From: Rhizobiales bacterium dw_265
Lineage (GTDB): Bacteria > Pseudomonadota > Alphaproteobacteria > Micropepsales > Micropepsaceae
Assembly: GCA_018449595.1 (NCBI GenBank)
Contig: JAAVUU010000003.1
Location: 310,001 to 374,000, forward strand
Reading direction: 5' to 3'
Length of the DNA stretch: 64,000 nt
This document shows, piece by piece, positions 33,820 to 41,989 of this stretch. A model generated the notes under the pieces. The model had not been told where the DNA came from and ran no database searches. It was given only the letters and a program-made list of their open reading frames with translations. Numbering within the stretch: the stretch's first letter is position 1; each line of letters starts with the position of its first letter. The position numbers and the translations under genes are program-made.

Positions 33820-34827
33820 ATGCTTCTTCGCACTGTATTACCCGTCTTGAGCGTCAGCGCGATCTGCGCTGCCTGCGCCAGCAACCCGCCGCCGCCACCG
33901 GCGATCACTTACGACCAGGCCAAGTTCAAGCCTGCGCTCGCCCTTCACGATCCCGCACCGCCGCCACCGACGCCGCCGATTCCCATTGGCACCGTGTTCG
34001 GGCCGCTGCCGCCGCTGCCGGACCCCAAACCCGCGCCTGCCGAGCCGCCTGCCGTGCAGGTGGCGCAGGCCAACCGTGCGGCGCTGCACGAACCCTCCGG
34101 CGACAGTTATATCAATGCCGCACAGGTCTATCCTTATTCCGAGAACGCGCTGTACCGGCTGTACGCAGCGCCGGGGCAGGTGAGCGATATTGCCCTCCAG
34201 CCCGGCGAAACCCTGTCCTCGATCTCGGCCGGCGACCCCGTGCGCTGGGCGGTGGGCGACACCTCCAGCGGCAACGGCAAAGACAAGCAGGTACATGTTC
34301 TGGTCAAGCCCTTTGCGGCGGGCCTCACCACCGATCTGGTCATTCTCACCGACCACCGCACCTATCATCTGAAACTCGCCAGCACCGCCAAGACGGCAAT
34401 GGCGGCGGTGTCGTGGAGCTATCCCGCCGACAGTCTAATCACCACCAAAAGCAGCAGTGACGCGACTCCAGCCGCGCTGGCGGTCCCGATCGACAGCGGC
34501 ATCGTCCTCACCGACATCCAGTTTCGCTACGCCATCACCGGCGACAGCCCGCCGTGGCGTCCGCTACGCGCCTTCGATGACGGCAAGAAGGTCTATATCG
34601 AGTTCCCCGACCGTATCGACCAGGGCGAAGCGCCGCCTCTGTTTGTCGTCGGCCCTGACGGCAGCAGCCAGCTCGTCAATTACCGGATGCGGGCCAACTA
34701 CTACATCGTGGACCGTCTGTTCGGCGCCGCCGAACTCCGCCTGGGTCAGGACAAGCAGCAAGTGGTCCGCATCAGCCGCACCGATGGCAAGCCCGCGCCC
34801 AAGGGCGGCGGCATCTTGGATTGGTGA
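33820..34827 (+). CDS. trbG: Conjugal transfer protein TrbG (VirB9)
   Basis: 335 residues. The signal region ends in a possible lipobox (SAICAAC, Cys19). A proline-rich linker (about 22-75) leads to the VirB9/CagX domain (NALYRLYAAPGQVSDIALQP, ITGDSPPWRPLRAFDDGKKVYIEF). It forms part of the outer-membrane core complex with TrbI and probably TrbH-like lipoproteins. No separate trbH is present. Confidence 0.95.
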   Translation: MLLRTVLPVLSVSAICAACASNPPPPPAITYDQAKFKPALALHDPAPPPPTPPIPIGTVFGPLPPLPDPKPAPAEPPAVQVAQANRAALHEPSGDSYINAAQVYPYSENALYRLYAAPGQVSDIALQPGETLSSISAGDPVRWAVGDTSSGNGKDKQVHVLVKPFAAGLTTDLVILTDHRTYHLKLASTAKTAMAAVSWSYPADSLITTKSSSDATPAALAVPIDSGIVLTDIQFRYAITGDSPPWRPLRAFDDGKKVYIEFPDRIDQGEAPPLFVVGPDGSSQLVNYRMRANYYIVDRLFGAAELRLGQDKQQVVRISRTDGKPAPKGGGILDW

Positions 34828-34831
34828 TGCC

Positions 34832-36061
34832 ATGAGCAACCCCGGCAATCCGGCCCCCAAAGCGCCGCCGCCAACCTTGAACCTGCACGCCTCACCCCGG
34901 CGCGTGGTGCGGTTCAAACGCAGCCTCCTGATCGGCGCCGCCGCTATCGGCTCCGTAGCCCTCGCGGGCGCTGCCTGGCTGGCCCTTGGCAGTCACGCCA
35001 AGCCGCAGGCTGGACAAGAGCGGTTCAGCGTCAACGGCAAGTCCAGGCCCGATGCGATCACCAACCTGCCGTCCACTTACGACAAGGTGAAGCTGGGTGC
35101 GCCGCTGCCGGGCGACCTAGGCCCCGGCATCGTTGCCCGCGAGAACAGCCTTGGGGTCTCGCCGACTGCGGGCACCTTCAAACCGAACGCGGAAGATGAC
35201 GCGGCGCGCGCCGAACGCATCCGGCTCGCCCAGCAGGCGCGCCAGGCCGCTGAATCCGGCGTGTTCGTGCAGACCTCCAATCACGGCAGTAGCGCAGGAG
35301 CGCCTGCAACGCCGGCGACCGCCGCTCCAGTTGCGGCTCCGGCTTCCAGCCCGCCGAACGCCGGCTCGCTCAACCTCGATCTCACCAACGACCAGAATAC
35401 CCAGGGCCGCAAGCTCAACTTCGTCAATCAGAAAGACGACAGCGACATCTACAACCCCCATGCGTTGCAGCAGCCCGCATCACCTTACGAAGTCATGGCC
35501 GGGTCGATCATCGCCGGCAGCCTTCAAGGCGGCCTCGATTCCGATCTGCCGGGGGACGTGGACGCCTGGGTCACGGAAAATGTCTACGACACCGTGACGG
35601 GCGAGATTCTTCTCATACCGCAGGGATCGCGCCTTCACGGTCACTATGACAGCGTGGTCGCCTTCGGCCAGAGCCGGGCTTTGGTCGCCTGGCAGCGGAT
35701 CATACGGCCCGACGGTTCATCGGTCGAGATCGACAATTGGCCGGCAACCGATCCATCCGGTTATGCCGGCCTCGAAGATCAAGTCGATTACCACACCTGG
35801 ACCCTGCTCAAGGGCATCGCCATGTCCACACTGCTGGGCGTGGGCACCCAGGTCACGTTCGGCAACGGCAACAGCGATCTGGTCGAGGCGATCCGCGAGT
35901 CCACCCAGGAATCTACCAACCAGGCTGGACAGCGCATTGTCGAGAAGGATCTGAACATTCAGGACACGATCAAGGTGCGGCCAGGCTGGCCGCTGCGAGT
36001 CCTCATCCACAAGGACATCATCCTCACGCCCTATCGGGGAAATCTCCATGCCGGACCTTAA
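34832..36061 (+). CDS. trbI: Conjugal transfer protein TrbI (VirB10)
   Basis: 409 residues from ATG 34832, just after the trbG stop. One membrane segment (LLIGAAAIGSVALAGAAWLAL), a Pro/Ala linker, then the VirB10 domain (PYEVMAGSIIAGSLQGGLDSD, TGEILLIPQGSRLHGHYDSV, GYAGLEDQVDYHTWTLLKGI). It spans both membranes and senses the ATPases. It overlaps the DUF2274 gene by 14 nt. Confidence 0.96.
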   Translation: MSNPGNPAPKAPPPTLNLHASPRRVVRFKRSLLIGAAAIGSVALAGAAWLALGSHAKPQAGQERFSVNGKSRPDAITNLPSTYDKVKLGAPLPGDLGPGIVARENSLGVSPTAGTFKPNAEDDAARAERIRLAQQARQAAESGVFVQTSNHGSSAGAPATPATAAPVAAPASSPPNAGSLNLDLTNDQNTQGRKLNFVNQKDDSDIYNPHALQQPASPYEVMAGSIIAGSLQGGLDSDLPGDVDAWVTENVYDTVTGEILLIPQGSRLHGHYDSVVAFGQSRALVAWQRIIRPDGSSVEIDNWPATDPSGYAGLEDQVDYHTWTLLKGIAMSTLLGVGTQVTFGNGNSDLVEAIRESTQESTNQAGQRIVEKDLNIQDTIKVRPGWPLRVLIHKDIILTPYRGNLHAGP

Positions 36062-36269
36062 GCTAGGCCGCTTGCCCGATCGCACGCCGGTCAAGATCGC
36101 CATCTCCGTCAAGCCCGACTTGAACGCGACCTTGCAGAGCTATGCCGCCTTCTACCGCGACAGCTATGGCGAGGACGAACCCGTGGCCGAACTGATCCCC
36201 TACATGCTGGAAAGCTTCCTCGAAAGTGATCGCGGCTTTCAAAAGGCGCTGAAGGAGAAAGCGGGATGA
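36048..36269 (+). CDS. DUF2274 protein
   Basis: 73 residues covering a DUF2274 domain (VKIAISVKPDLNATLQSYAA, LIPYMLESFLESDRGFQKAL). This family constantly follows trbI in ICEs of this class. It looks like a small RHH-like protein. Function unknown. It overlaps trbI and the following adhesin gene, so all are translationally linked. Confidence 0.88.
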   Translation: MPDLKLGRLPDRTPVKIAISVKPDLNATLQSYAAFYRDSYGEDEPVAELIPYMLESFLESDRGFQKALKEKAG

Positions 36270-38581
36270 CCACTCCAAAAAGCCACGGCTTGCTTTGCGT
36301 CCCGGCGCTGTTCCTCGCCCTGTTGCTTGGGGCGATGCCTGCGGCACACGCGCAAAATATCGGCACGGCGGGAGGATTTGCCGTCGATTTTGGCGAGCAG
36401 GACCAGACCGCGCAGACGGTGCAGGACTCCGTTAACGGAGTAGATTCCGTAACGCTGGGTTGGGGTACGACCAGCAATGGCAATTCTGCGGTCGTGTTGG
36501 GCACGCTATCCAGCGACGACGGTCAGAGCAATGTTGTTTCGGTCGGCAATGCCAGCACCGGCCTGACGCGCAGGATCATCGACCTGGCGCCCGGCATCGC
36601 ATCCACGGATGCAGCGACCGTCGGCCAGCTCCAAAGCGCCATCGGCGGCATCGACTCTCAGGCCAACGCCTATACGGACAATGCCGTCAGCGGCATTCTG
36701 AGCCAGGCCAATACCTATACCAACAACGCCACCGCTGGCATCCTGACTTCGGCGCAGACTTACGCCGCCAGCATCGGGTCTTCCGCCCTCAGTTCCGCCA
36801 ACAGCTATACCGACAACTCCTCTGCCACGACACTCTCTGCCGCGCAGCTATATGCCAACGGTATCGGGTCTTCTACTCTCACATCTGCGAACGCTTATAC
36901 GGACAATAGCGTTAGCAACACGCTGACATCCGCGAATACCTATACCGACAATTCCAGCGCCTCGGCACTTACGGCAGCGAAGACGTATGCCGACAATTTG
37001 AGTTCAACCACGCTCACGTCAGCCAACAACTTTGCGACCAACTACGCAAACAATGTCGCGTCCTCTACTCTCATATCAGCGAACGCTTATACGGACAATA
37101 GCGTCAGCAACGCACTGACATCCGCGAATACCTATACCGACAATTCCAGCGCCACGGCACTTACCGCGGCGAAAACTTATGCCGACAATTTGAGTTCAAC
37201 CACCCTCACAGCAGCCGACAACTTTGCGACCAACTATGCAAACAATATCGCGTCTTCTACTCTCACGTCGGCGAACGCATATACCGATGCATCCAGCGCG
37301 TCGGCGCTGACCGCGGCCAAAACCTACGCCGACGGGGTGGGGACGCAGACGCTGACGGCGGCAAACAGCTTCGCCACGAATTACGCCAATAATGTCGGCG
37401 CCGCCACCTTAACTGCGGCGAACCTCTATACCGATAACATGGGCGTCACCACTTTGAGCGCCGCCAATCTCTATACCGACACCCGGACGCAGTTCTTTGC
37501 CGCGAACTCGGGACTGGCCCCGGCTCAGGCATCGGCCCTGGAGACCCTGGCGCTTGGCGGAGGCTCTATTGCGACCGGAACGAAGGCCGTCGCCTTAGGG
37601 TCAGCCGCTCAGGCCATTGGTGTGGGCTCCTTTGCCGGAGGCTATGGCGCAATCGTGCAAGGGGTTGGCGGGCTGGCTCTTGGCGCCAATGCTAGCGTCA
37701 CGGTGGATAATTCGGTGGCGTTGGGCGCGGGGTCGATTGCCGCGCGGGGCGCGCAGACCAACTACGCCGATGGGATTTCGGGAGCGGACACCAGTTCGGC
37801 GGGCGAAGTCTCCATGGGAAGTCCTGGGGCTGAACGCCAGATCACCAATGTCGCGGCCGGATCGGCACCGACGGACGCGGCCAATGTCGGCCAGGTCCAA
37901 TACGCCGAGTCCCAGGCGATAAACCTGTCCGAATCCTTCACCAATATGACGGCCAATTCTCTGGTCACGCTGTTCAACAGCTACGGCTACAACACCTCGC
38001 CATCGAACGGCTCCAATTCCGTTGCCGTCGGCTCAGGCTCGACAGCAACGGGCACCAATTCGACCGCTATAGGCAGCAACAGTTCGGCACCCGCGAACAA
38101 CTCCGTGGCCCTGGGTGCTGGTTCGGTGGCTTCACGCGGCGGCCAGAGCAGTTACAAAGACCCCATCTCCGGCAAGACCGTCAGTTCGGCGGGCGAGGTA
38201 TCCGTCGGCAGCCCCGGGGCTGAAAGGCAAATCACCAATGTAGCCCCAGGCTCCGCCCCCACGGATGCGGCAAATCTCGGCCAGGTCGAGGCCGCAGTCG
38301 CCAATGCGAACAGCTACACCGATACGATGTTCGGCAAAGCAGCCCGGCAGACTTGGGGTGTGGCCGCCGTGTCGGCCGCGCTTGCCAATCTGCCGCAAGC
38401 CTTCGAGCCTGGAAAATCGATGATCGGGATCGGCATGGGCGCCTCTCATGGCGAGATGGGCATGGCGGTGGGCGCTTCCTACCACATGCCCGACGACAGC
38501 GTGATCTTCAAAGCGTCCGCCAGCTTCGGCTCTGAGGCCGGCATGACGGGCGGCATGGGGGTCGGCTTTGTTCTCAATTAA
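36266..38581 (+). CDS. Trimeric autotransporter adhesin (YadA-like)
   Basis: 771 residues. A signal peptide (residues 1-29) is followed by a head/stalk with YadA-type LGxxSxAxGxxSxALG-like repeats (AVALGSAAQAIGVGSFAG, NSVAVGSGSTATGTNSTAIG) and neck motifs (GERQITNVA.G.A.TDAANVGQ). A C-terminal ~75-residue YadA anchor (FEPGKSMIGIGMGASHGEMG ... GVGFVLN) should make the trimeric barrel. The central stalk holds 64-residue repeats. Its ATG overlaps the DUF2274 stop, so it is coupled to the trb operon, an unusual place for such a gene. A role in mating-pair contact or biofilm is possible. Confidence 0.9.
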   Translation: MTTPKSHGLLCVPALFLALLLGAMPAAHAQNIGTAGGFAVDFGEQDQTAQTVQDSVNGVDSVTLGWGTTSNGNSAVVLGTLSSDDGQSNVVSVGNASTGLTRRIIDLAPGIASTDAATVGQLQSAIGGIDSQANAYTDNAVSGILSQANTYTNNATAGILTSAQTYAASIGSSALSSANSYTDNSSATTLSAAQLYANGIGSSTLTSANAYTDNSVSNTLTSANTYTDNSSASALTAAKTYADNLSSTTLTSANNFATNYANNVASSTLISANAYTDNSVSNALTSANTYTDNSSATALTAAKTYADNLSSTTLTAADNFATNYANNIASSTLTSANAYTDASSASALTAAKTYADGVGTQTLTAANSFATNYANNVGAATLTAANLYTDNMGVTTLSAANLYTDTRTQFFAANSGLAPAQASALETLALGGGSIATGTKAVALGSAAQAIGVGSFAGGYGAIVQGVGGLALGANASVTVDNSVALGAGSIAARGAQTNYADGISGADTSSAGEVSMGSPGAERQITNVAAGSAPTDAANVGQVQYAESQAINLSESFTNMTANSLVTLFNSYGYNTSPSNGSNSVAVGSGSTATGTNSTAIGSNSSAPANNSVALGAGSVASRGGQSSYKDPISGKTVSSAGEVSVGSPGAERQITNVAPGSAPTDAANLGQVEAAVANANSYTDTMFGKAARQTWGVAAVSAALANLPQAFEPGKSMIGIGMGASHGEMGMAVGASYHMPDDSVIFKASASFGSEAGMTGGMGVGFVLN
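36872..37320 (+). repeat. 192-bp tandem repeats in the adhesin stalk
   Basis: Two full units begin at 36872 and 37064, and a third, partial one at 37256, each starting TCTACTCTCA. The period is exactly 192 bp (64 codons). Each unit encodes a stalk segment (ANAYTDNSVSN, SANTYTDNSSA, AAKTYADNLSSTTLT, NFATNYANN). High identity suggests recent duplication, so copy number may vary. Confidence 0.9.
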
Positions 38582-38665
38582 CGGGATGCTCCAACAGTCA
38601 GTACCGCAGGTGCGATGCCTAGTGATGCGAACAATTTCCATTCCTAGCTGAAAGGACAGGTCGAG

Positions 38666-38989
38666 ATGGCGATCATTGGATCACTGCGCGCCACCGCCCG
38701 CGGCGGCTGGGCCGGTCCCGTCTATATCCTGGCGCGGGAAGTGAAAATAACGCTCGCGCCCAACGACAACCAGGCCAATCCCAAGGCGCCAGCGTTCCGT
38801 ATCCTCGCGGGCACTGCGGATATTGGGGCGGCCTGGAGAAGCAAGACGAACGAGAAAGAGCCACGCGACTATCTGGCGGGCGACATCGACTTTCCAGGCT
38901 TACCAGAGCCGCTCTCATTAGCATTTTTCTTCTCGCGCGATGGCCTGATAGCGCGAGCGGTATGGAACAGGCGCAGAGACGCGACTTAA
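38666..38989 (+). CDS. DUF736 protein
   Basis: 107 residues with the DUF736 pattern: MAIIGSLRATARGGWAGPVY at the start, NPKAPAFRILAGTADIGAAW in the middle and DFPGLPEPLSLAFFF near the end. It is a small beta-rich family found in nearly all ICEs of this type, of unknown function. The gene has AAAGGAC upstream. Its 85-bp spacing from the adhesin suggests its own promoter or leader. Confidence 0.9.
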   Translation: MAIIGSLRATARGGWAGPVYILAREVKITLAPNDNQANPKAPAFRILAGTADIGAAWRSKTNEKEPRDYLAGDIDFPGLPEPLSLAFFFSRDGLIARAVWNRRRDAT

Positions 38990-39021
38990 CACAAGCCACC
39001 GTGCTGTCTGGAGATTTCCCC

Positions 39022-39300
39022 ATGCCTATGATTCCCCCGGTCAAGAAATCAGACACCCCTCCGCCCGACCGGAGCGCCGCTGAAAAGCAACGTCTTGAGC
39101 GGATTGCGTCTCTGGACCCTGTCGAAGCCTCCCGCCAGCTCTGGCAGCAAAGGGCGGGACGTGAGATCAGCAGAGAGGAGGCGCGGGCTATGACGCAAAA
39201 CCTTGTCGGTTTCTTTAAGTTGCTCCACCAATGGAGCCTGGAGGCGCGCACGACGACGCGTTCCACCCGCTCTCAATCGCGCATCCGCCGCCAAGATTAG
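39022..39300 (+). CDS. Hypothetical ICE protein (92 aa)
   Basis: 92 residues from ATG 39022 (GGAGA 7 nt upstream); a longer form from 38962 would overlap the DUF736 gene and lacks a ribosome site. It has a proline-rich start (PMIPPVKKSDTPPPDRSAAE) and then a helical region (ERIASLDPVEASRQLWQQ, EEARAMTQNLVGFFKLL). No family recognised. It is the last gene before the recombinase. Confidence 0.5.
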   Translation: MPMIPPVKKSDTPPPDRSAAEKQRLERIASLDPVEASRQLWQQRAGREISREEARAMTQNLVGFFKLLHQWSLEARTTTRSTRSQSRIRRQD

Positions 39301-39454
39301 GCGGCTGTTGCCACACGTCACATATTTAATGGCCCGCCCAAGCCCGGCCCGGCCCCAGATTCACCGGGATTCCCAAAAAGCCCCAATTTTGCTAGGGTTC
39401 GGCTAAGTCGAATCTGGGCTTGACGTAGCTCTTGCGAGGGACGGGCGAAGGGTA

Positions 39455-41005
39455 ATGTCTGTAACCGTGAAGAATCCACCTCTCAATGCCGGCTCCGCCA
39501 AGGCCGTCACATATGCGCGCGTGTCATCGAAGGAGCAGGAGAAAGAGGGGTTCTCGATCCCCGCCCAACTCAAGCTCTTGAATGACTATGCCGCCGGCAA
39601 TGCTCTATCCGTCGTGCGCGAATTCGTCGACGTTGAAACAGCGAAGCAGTCTGGCCGGACCAATTTCAGTGAATTGATCGCCTACCTTCGCAAGCACCCC
39701 AATGTTCGGGTGGTGCTGGTCGAAAAGACCGACCGACTCTATCGTAACCTTAAGGACTGGGTGACGGTTGATGAACTCGACATAGAGATCCATCTAGTGA
39801 AGGAGGGATTGGTCCTTTCTCGTGACTCCCGCTCATCGGAGAAATTTGTCCACGGCATCAAGGTGCTGATGGCTAAAAACTATATCGACAATCTCTCGGA
39901 AGAGGCCCGCAAGGGTCAGATGGAGAAGGCCGAGCAAGGTATTTGGCCGACGAAAGCGCCACTTGGCTATACCAATGTCATGGGGCCGGATGGGAAGAAG
40001 ATCATCACGCCGGACCCGGCAACCTCGCAGATCATAAGCGATCTGTTCGAGTGGTACGCTACCGGCCAGCACTCGATTAAAGATGTTGCAGAGAAGGCGA
40101 GAGGGGCGGGACTCATCTACCGCCGCACTGGTGCGGCTGTGCCGACAAGCACCATTCACAACATCCTTCGCAATCGCATTTACTACGGCGAGTACGAATG
40201 GAACGGCCAGATTTTCCGGGGCAGGCATGAGCCGCTGGTGACGTATGAGGTTTGGGAGCGCGCCCAGAAAGTCTTGTACGGTCGCAAAGACCAGAAGTTG
40301 CGCCGGTCGAAATGGGATTTTGCCTTTTCAGGCATCGTCACCTGCGGACATTGTGGTTGCGCGATGGTCGGGGAGATTAAGAAGGGAAAGTATGTTTACT
40401 ACCATTGCACCGGATTTAAGGGGAAGTGCAACGAGCCTTATGTCCGCGAAGAGGTGTTTGTTGAGCAGTTCGGCCGGCTCCTGCGTGGGTTGAGTTTCGA
40501 CCGCAGTGTTTTGGAAGTCGTTTGCGCCGCATTGCGTGACAGCTACCGGGATGAAAAGCGGGATCACGAGGCCGCGATTGCCGCGCTCCAGATCGAACAG
40601 GAGCGGTTGCAGAAACGGATTCACGCAATTTACATCGACAAGCTCGACGGCACCGTCGATCAGCGGTTTTTTGAGCGCATGTCGCGTGATTGGCGCAACG
40701 AGCAAGAGCTTTGCGCGCAGCAGATTCAGCGGCACCAGTCCGCAGATCAGTCCTATTTGGAGGAAGGTGCGCGCCTTTTGGAATTGGCGCACCAGGCTGA
40801 GACTTTGTTCACGGATCGCGGCGCTCCAGACAAACGTCGGCTACTAAATTTCCTACTATCGAACTCATCTTGGAAGGAAGGCAGCCTCACGGCAAAATTC
40901 CGAGAACCATTTGATTTGATTGCAGAAACTGCGATCTTCGCGGCGGCCAATCCGGTGCAAAACGCGGCCGATTTGGCCGCGCATCCCGGTTGGCTGGGGG
41001 ACTAG
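39455..41005 (+). CDS. Large serine recombinase (ICE integrase candidate)
   Basis: 516 residues. The resolvase domain has the nucleophile Ser24 in TYARVSSKEQ. A Recombinase domain follows (GYTNVMGPDGKKIITPDPAT, TIHNILRNRIYYGEYEWNG), then a zinc ribbon (CGHCGCAM ... YYHCTGFKGKC, about residues 298-325) and a coiled coil (~365-440). Such enzymes integrate and excise elements at short sites. The last 5 codons lie inside the 3' end of tRNA-Gln, as expected if the element's end is in that tRNA. No directionality factor could be identified. Confidence 0.93.
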   Translation: MSVTVKNPPLNAGSAKAVTYARVSSKEQEKEGFSIPAQLKLLNDYAAGNALSVVREFVDVETAKQSGRTNFSELIAYLRKHPNVRVVLVEKTDRLYRNLKDWVTVDELDIEIHLVKEGLVLSRDSRSSEKFVHGIKVLMAKNYIDNLSEEARKGQMEKAEQGIWPTKAPLGYTNVMGPDGKKIITPDPATSQIISDLFEWYATGQHSIKDVAEKARGAGLIYRRTGAAVPTSTIHNILRNRIYYGEYEWNGQIFRGRHEPLVTYEVWERAQKVLYGRKDQKLRRSKWDFAFSGIVTCGHCGCAMVGEIKKGKYVYYHCTGFKGKCNEPYVREEVFVEQFGRLLRGLSFDRSVLEVVCAALRDSYRDEKRDHEAAIAALQIEQERLQKRIHAIYIDKLDGTVDQRFFERMSRDWRNEQELCAQQIQRHQSADQSYLEEGARLLELAHQAETLFTDRGAPDKRRLLNFLLSNSSWKEGSLTAKFREPFDLIAETAIFAAANPVQNAADLAAHPGWLGD

Positions 41006-41064
41006 GATTCGAACCTAGACAACCAGAGTCAGAGTCTGGGGTCCTACCGTTAGACGATCCCCCA
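40991..41064 (-). tRNA. tRNA-Gln(CTG)
   Basis: 74 nt including encoded CCA. Acceptor TGGGGGA/TCCCCCA, D-arm GTCT...GGAC, anticodon stem CCAGA/TCTGG with loop CTCTGAC (anticodon CTG), and T-arm CTAGG-TTCGAAT-CCTAG. All helices pair. It is the insertion site for mobile DNA on both sides: the recombinase ORF enters its 3' end, and its first 22 nt are duplicated at 43469-43490. A minus-strand TTGACG (41110-41115) with TAAGTT 18 nt on could be its present promoter, which would be supplied by the islet. Confidence 0.95.
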
Positions 41065-41065
41065 A
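41043..41065. repeat. attL-like 23-bp direct repeat (in tRNA-Gln)
   Basis: The 5' part of tRNA-Gln plus one flanking base, identical to 43469-43491. The two copies bracket a 2.4-kb islet and are most simply read as att core sites produced by site-specific integration. Confidence 0.8.
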
Positions 41066-41352
41066 AATTGCCTTTTGGGATCAAGAACTTACACGCCATG
41101 TCAGACTCTCGTCAAACTTTGGCGTCAGACTGATCCAAGAGACTTTCTTGGCACCAAGAAACGCCATAGCAGGCAATCACTTAGCGGCGCGTTAGTTAGA
41201 CGACTTGGCGCAAAAGCGCAAACCCGGTGTCAGACTCTTCGGCGCATTTTTTGGCGGAAAAGCTGGGGAGTCCGAACTCCGCCATGCCTTACTTTTGCTG
41301 GTGTTGGGGCGAGTCTGACGCCGCGTTTGGTCAAATATTTCGACGAGGGGAA

Positions 41353-41385
41353 TTGGCAAAACGGGAATTTGTTCCTATATTGTTC
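41353..41385 (+). promoter_or_regulatory. SOS-type promoter of the islet operon (LexA box)
   Basis: A good sigma70 pair, TTGGCA (41353-41358), 17 nt, TATATT (41376-41381). The -10 is embedded in GTTC-CTATATT-GTTC (41371-41385), which matches the alphaproteobacterial LexA box GTTC-N7-GTTC. Transcription should begin near 41388. A hairpin (41416-41422 with 41430-41436) lies early in the transcript. Confidence 0.7.
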
Positions 41386-41387
41386 TC

Positions 41388-41567
41388 ATGAGTAACGCCC
41401 CGCTTACATCGCCGACCGTTAACGCGCCCTTAACGGGCGTGGTACCATCTGTGTACAGGGGCGCGGGCAAATCGATTCGAAGCCTGCGAGGATTTATGGC
41501 GGAAAATCAGGCGAATAAGCAGGTCGTTCGGTTATACGCCGCAGACGCGGGGTATCCATGCCGGTAA
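41388..41567 (+). CDS. Small ORF at the predicted transcript start, possibly leaderless (59 aa)
   Basis: 59 residues from ATG 41388, which falls 7 nt after the -10, so the mRNA may begin at or next to the start codon. There is no Shine-Dalgarno. An internal ATG at 41496 (GAGGA upstream) would give a 23-residue form. The C-terminus (MAENQANKQVVRLYAADAG) is soluble. The stop overlaps the start of the next gene by 10 nt, so translation is probably coupled. No family recognised. Confidence 0.45.
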   Translation: MSNAPLTSPTVNAPLTGVVPSVYRGAGKSIRSLRGFMAENQANKQVVRLYAADAGYPCR

Positions 41568-41989
41568 ATCGCCGAGAACTTGTGCTTGCGGCGATGGCCG
41601 CCGGCGGCGACGGCGCGAGCTTCTTGCCGGTGCAGGCCCAGAAGCTTTTTTTCCTGATTGATCGCGAGGCGCCGCATGTGTTCAACGGCCCGCATTTTGA
41701 TTTTCGCCCGTACGATTACGGCCCCTTCGACCGCGCCGTATACGACTGTATGGATTTTCTGAATGGACAAAAGGCCGTCGATATTTCGACGAATGGTCGC
41801 TACCGCTCCTTTAGGCTGAGCCTGAATGGTTATCAGGAAGGGCGCGCATTGCTAGAAAATATGTCACCGCAAGCGCGTGACTATTTGCAGAGTGTCGCGC
41901 AATGGGTTCGAACGCTGAATTTTCAGCAGCTCGTCACGGCGATCTACGATCGCTACCCCGACATGAAGGTCAATAGCGTTTTCCGCTGA
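41558..41989 (+). CDS. Panacea/DUF4065-like protein (putative antitoxin)
   Basis: 143 residues. VQAQKLFFLIDREA followed by FRPYDYGPFDRAVYDCMDFL matches the core of Panacea (DUF4065/SocA-like) proteins, whose hallmark is a KLLYF helix and a YGPV/F segment. The rest is helical (LSLNGYQEGRALLENM, VAQWVRTLNFQQLVTAIYD). Panacea proteins are versatile antitoxins that pair with unrelated toxins. Here the partner, whose ATG overlaps this stop (TGATG), is a proteasome-like hydrolase. The assignment rests on motif resemblance, so it is moderate. Confidence 0.6.
   Translation: MPVNRRELVLAAMAAGGDGASFLPVQAQKLFFLIDREAPHVFNGPHFDFRPYDYGPFDRAVYDCMDFLNGQKAVDISTNGRYRSFRLSLNGYQEGRALLENMSPQARDYLQSVAQWVRTLNFQQLVTAIYDRYPDMKVNSVFR

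Noticed and set aside
36872-37320. Regular repeats as a CRISPR array
   Set aside because: The repeats are in frame, 192 bp long with no spacers, and encode the adhesin stalk.
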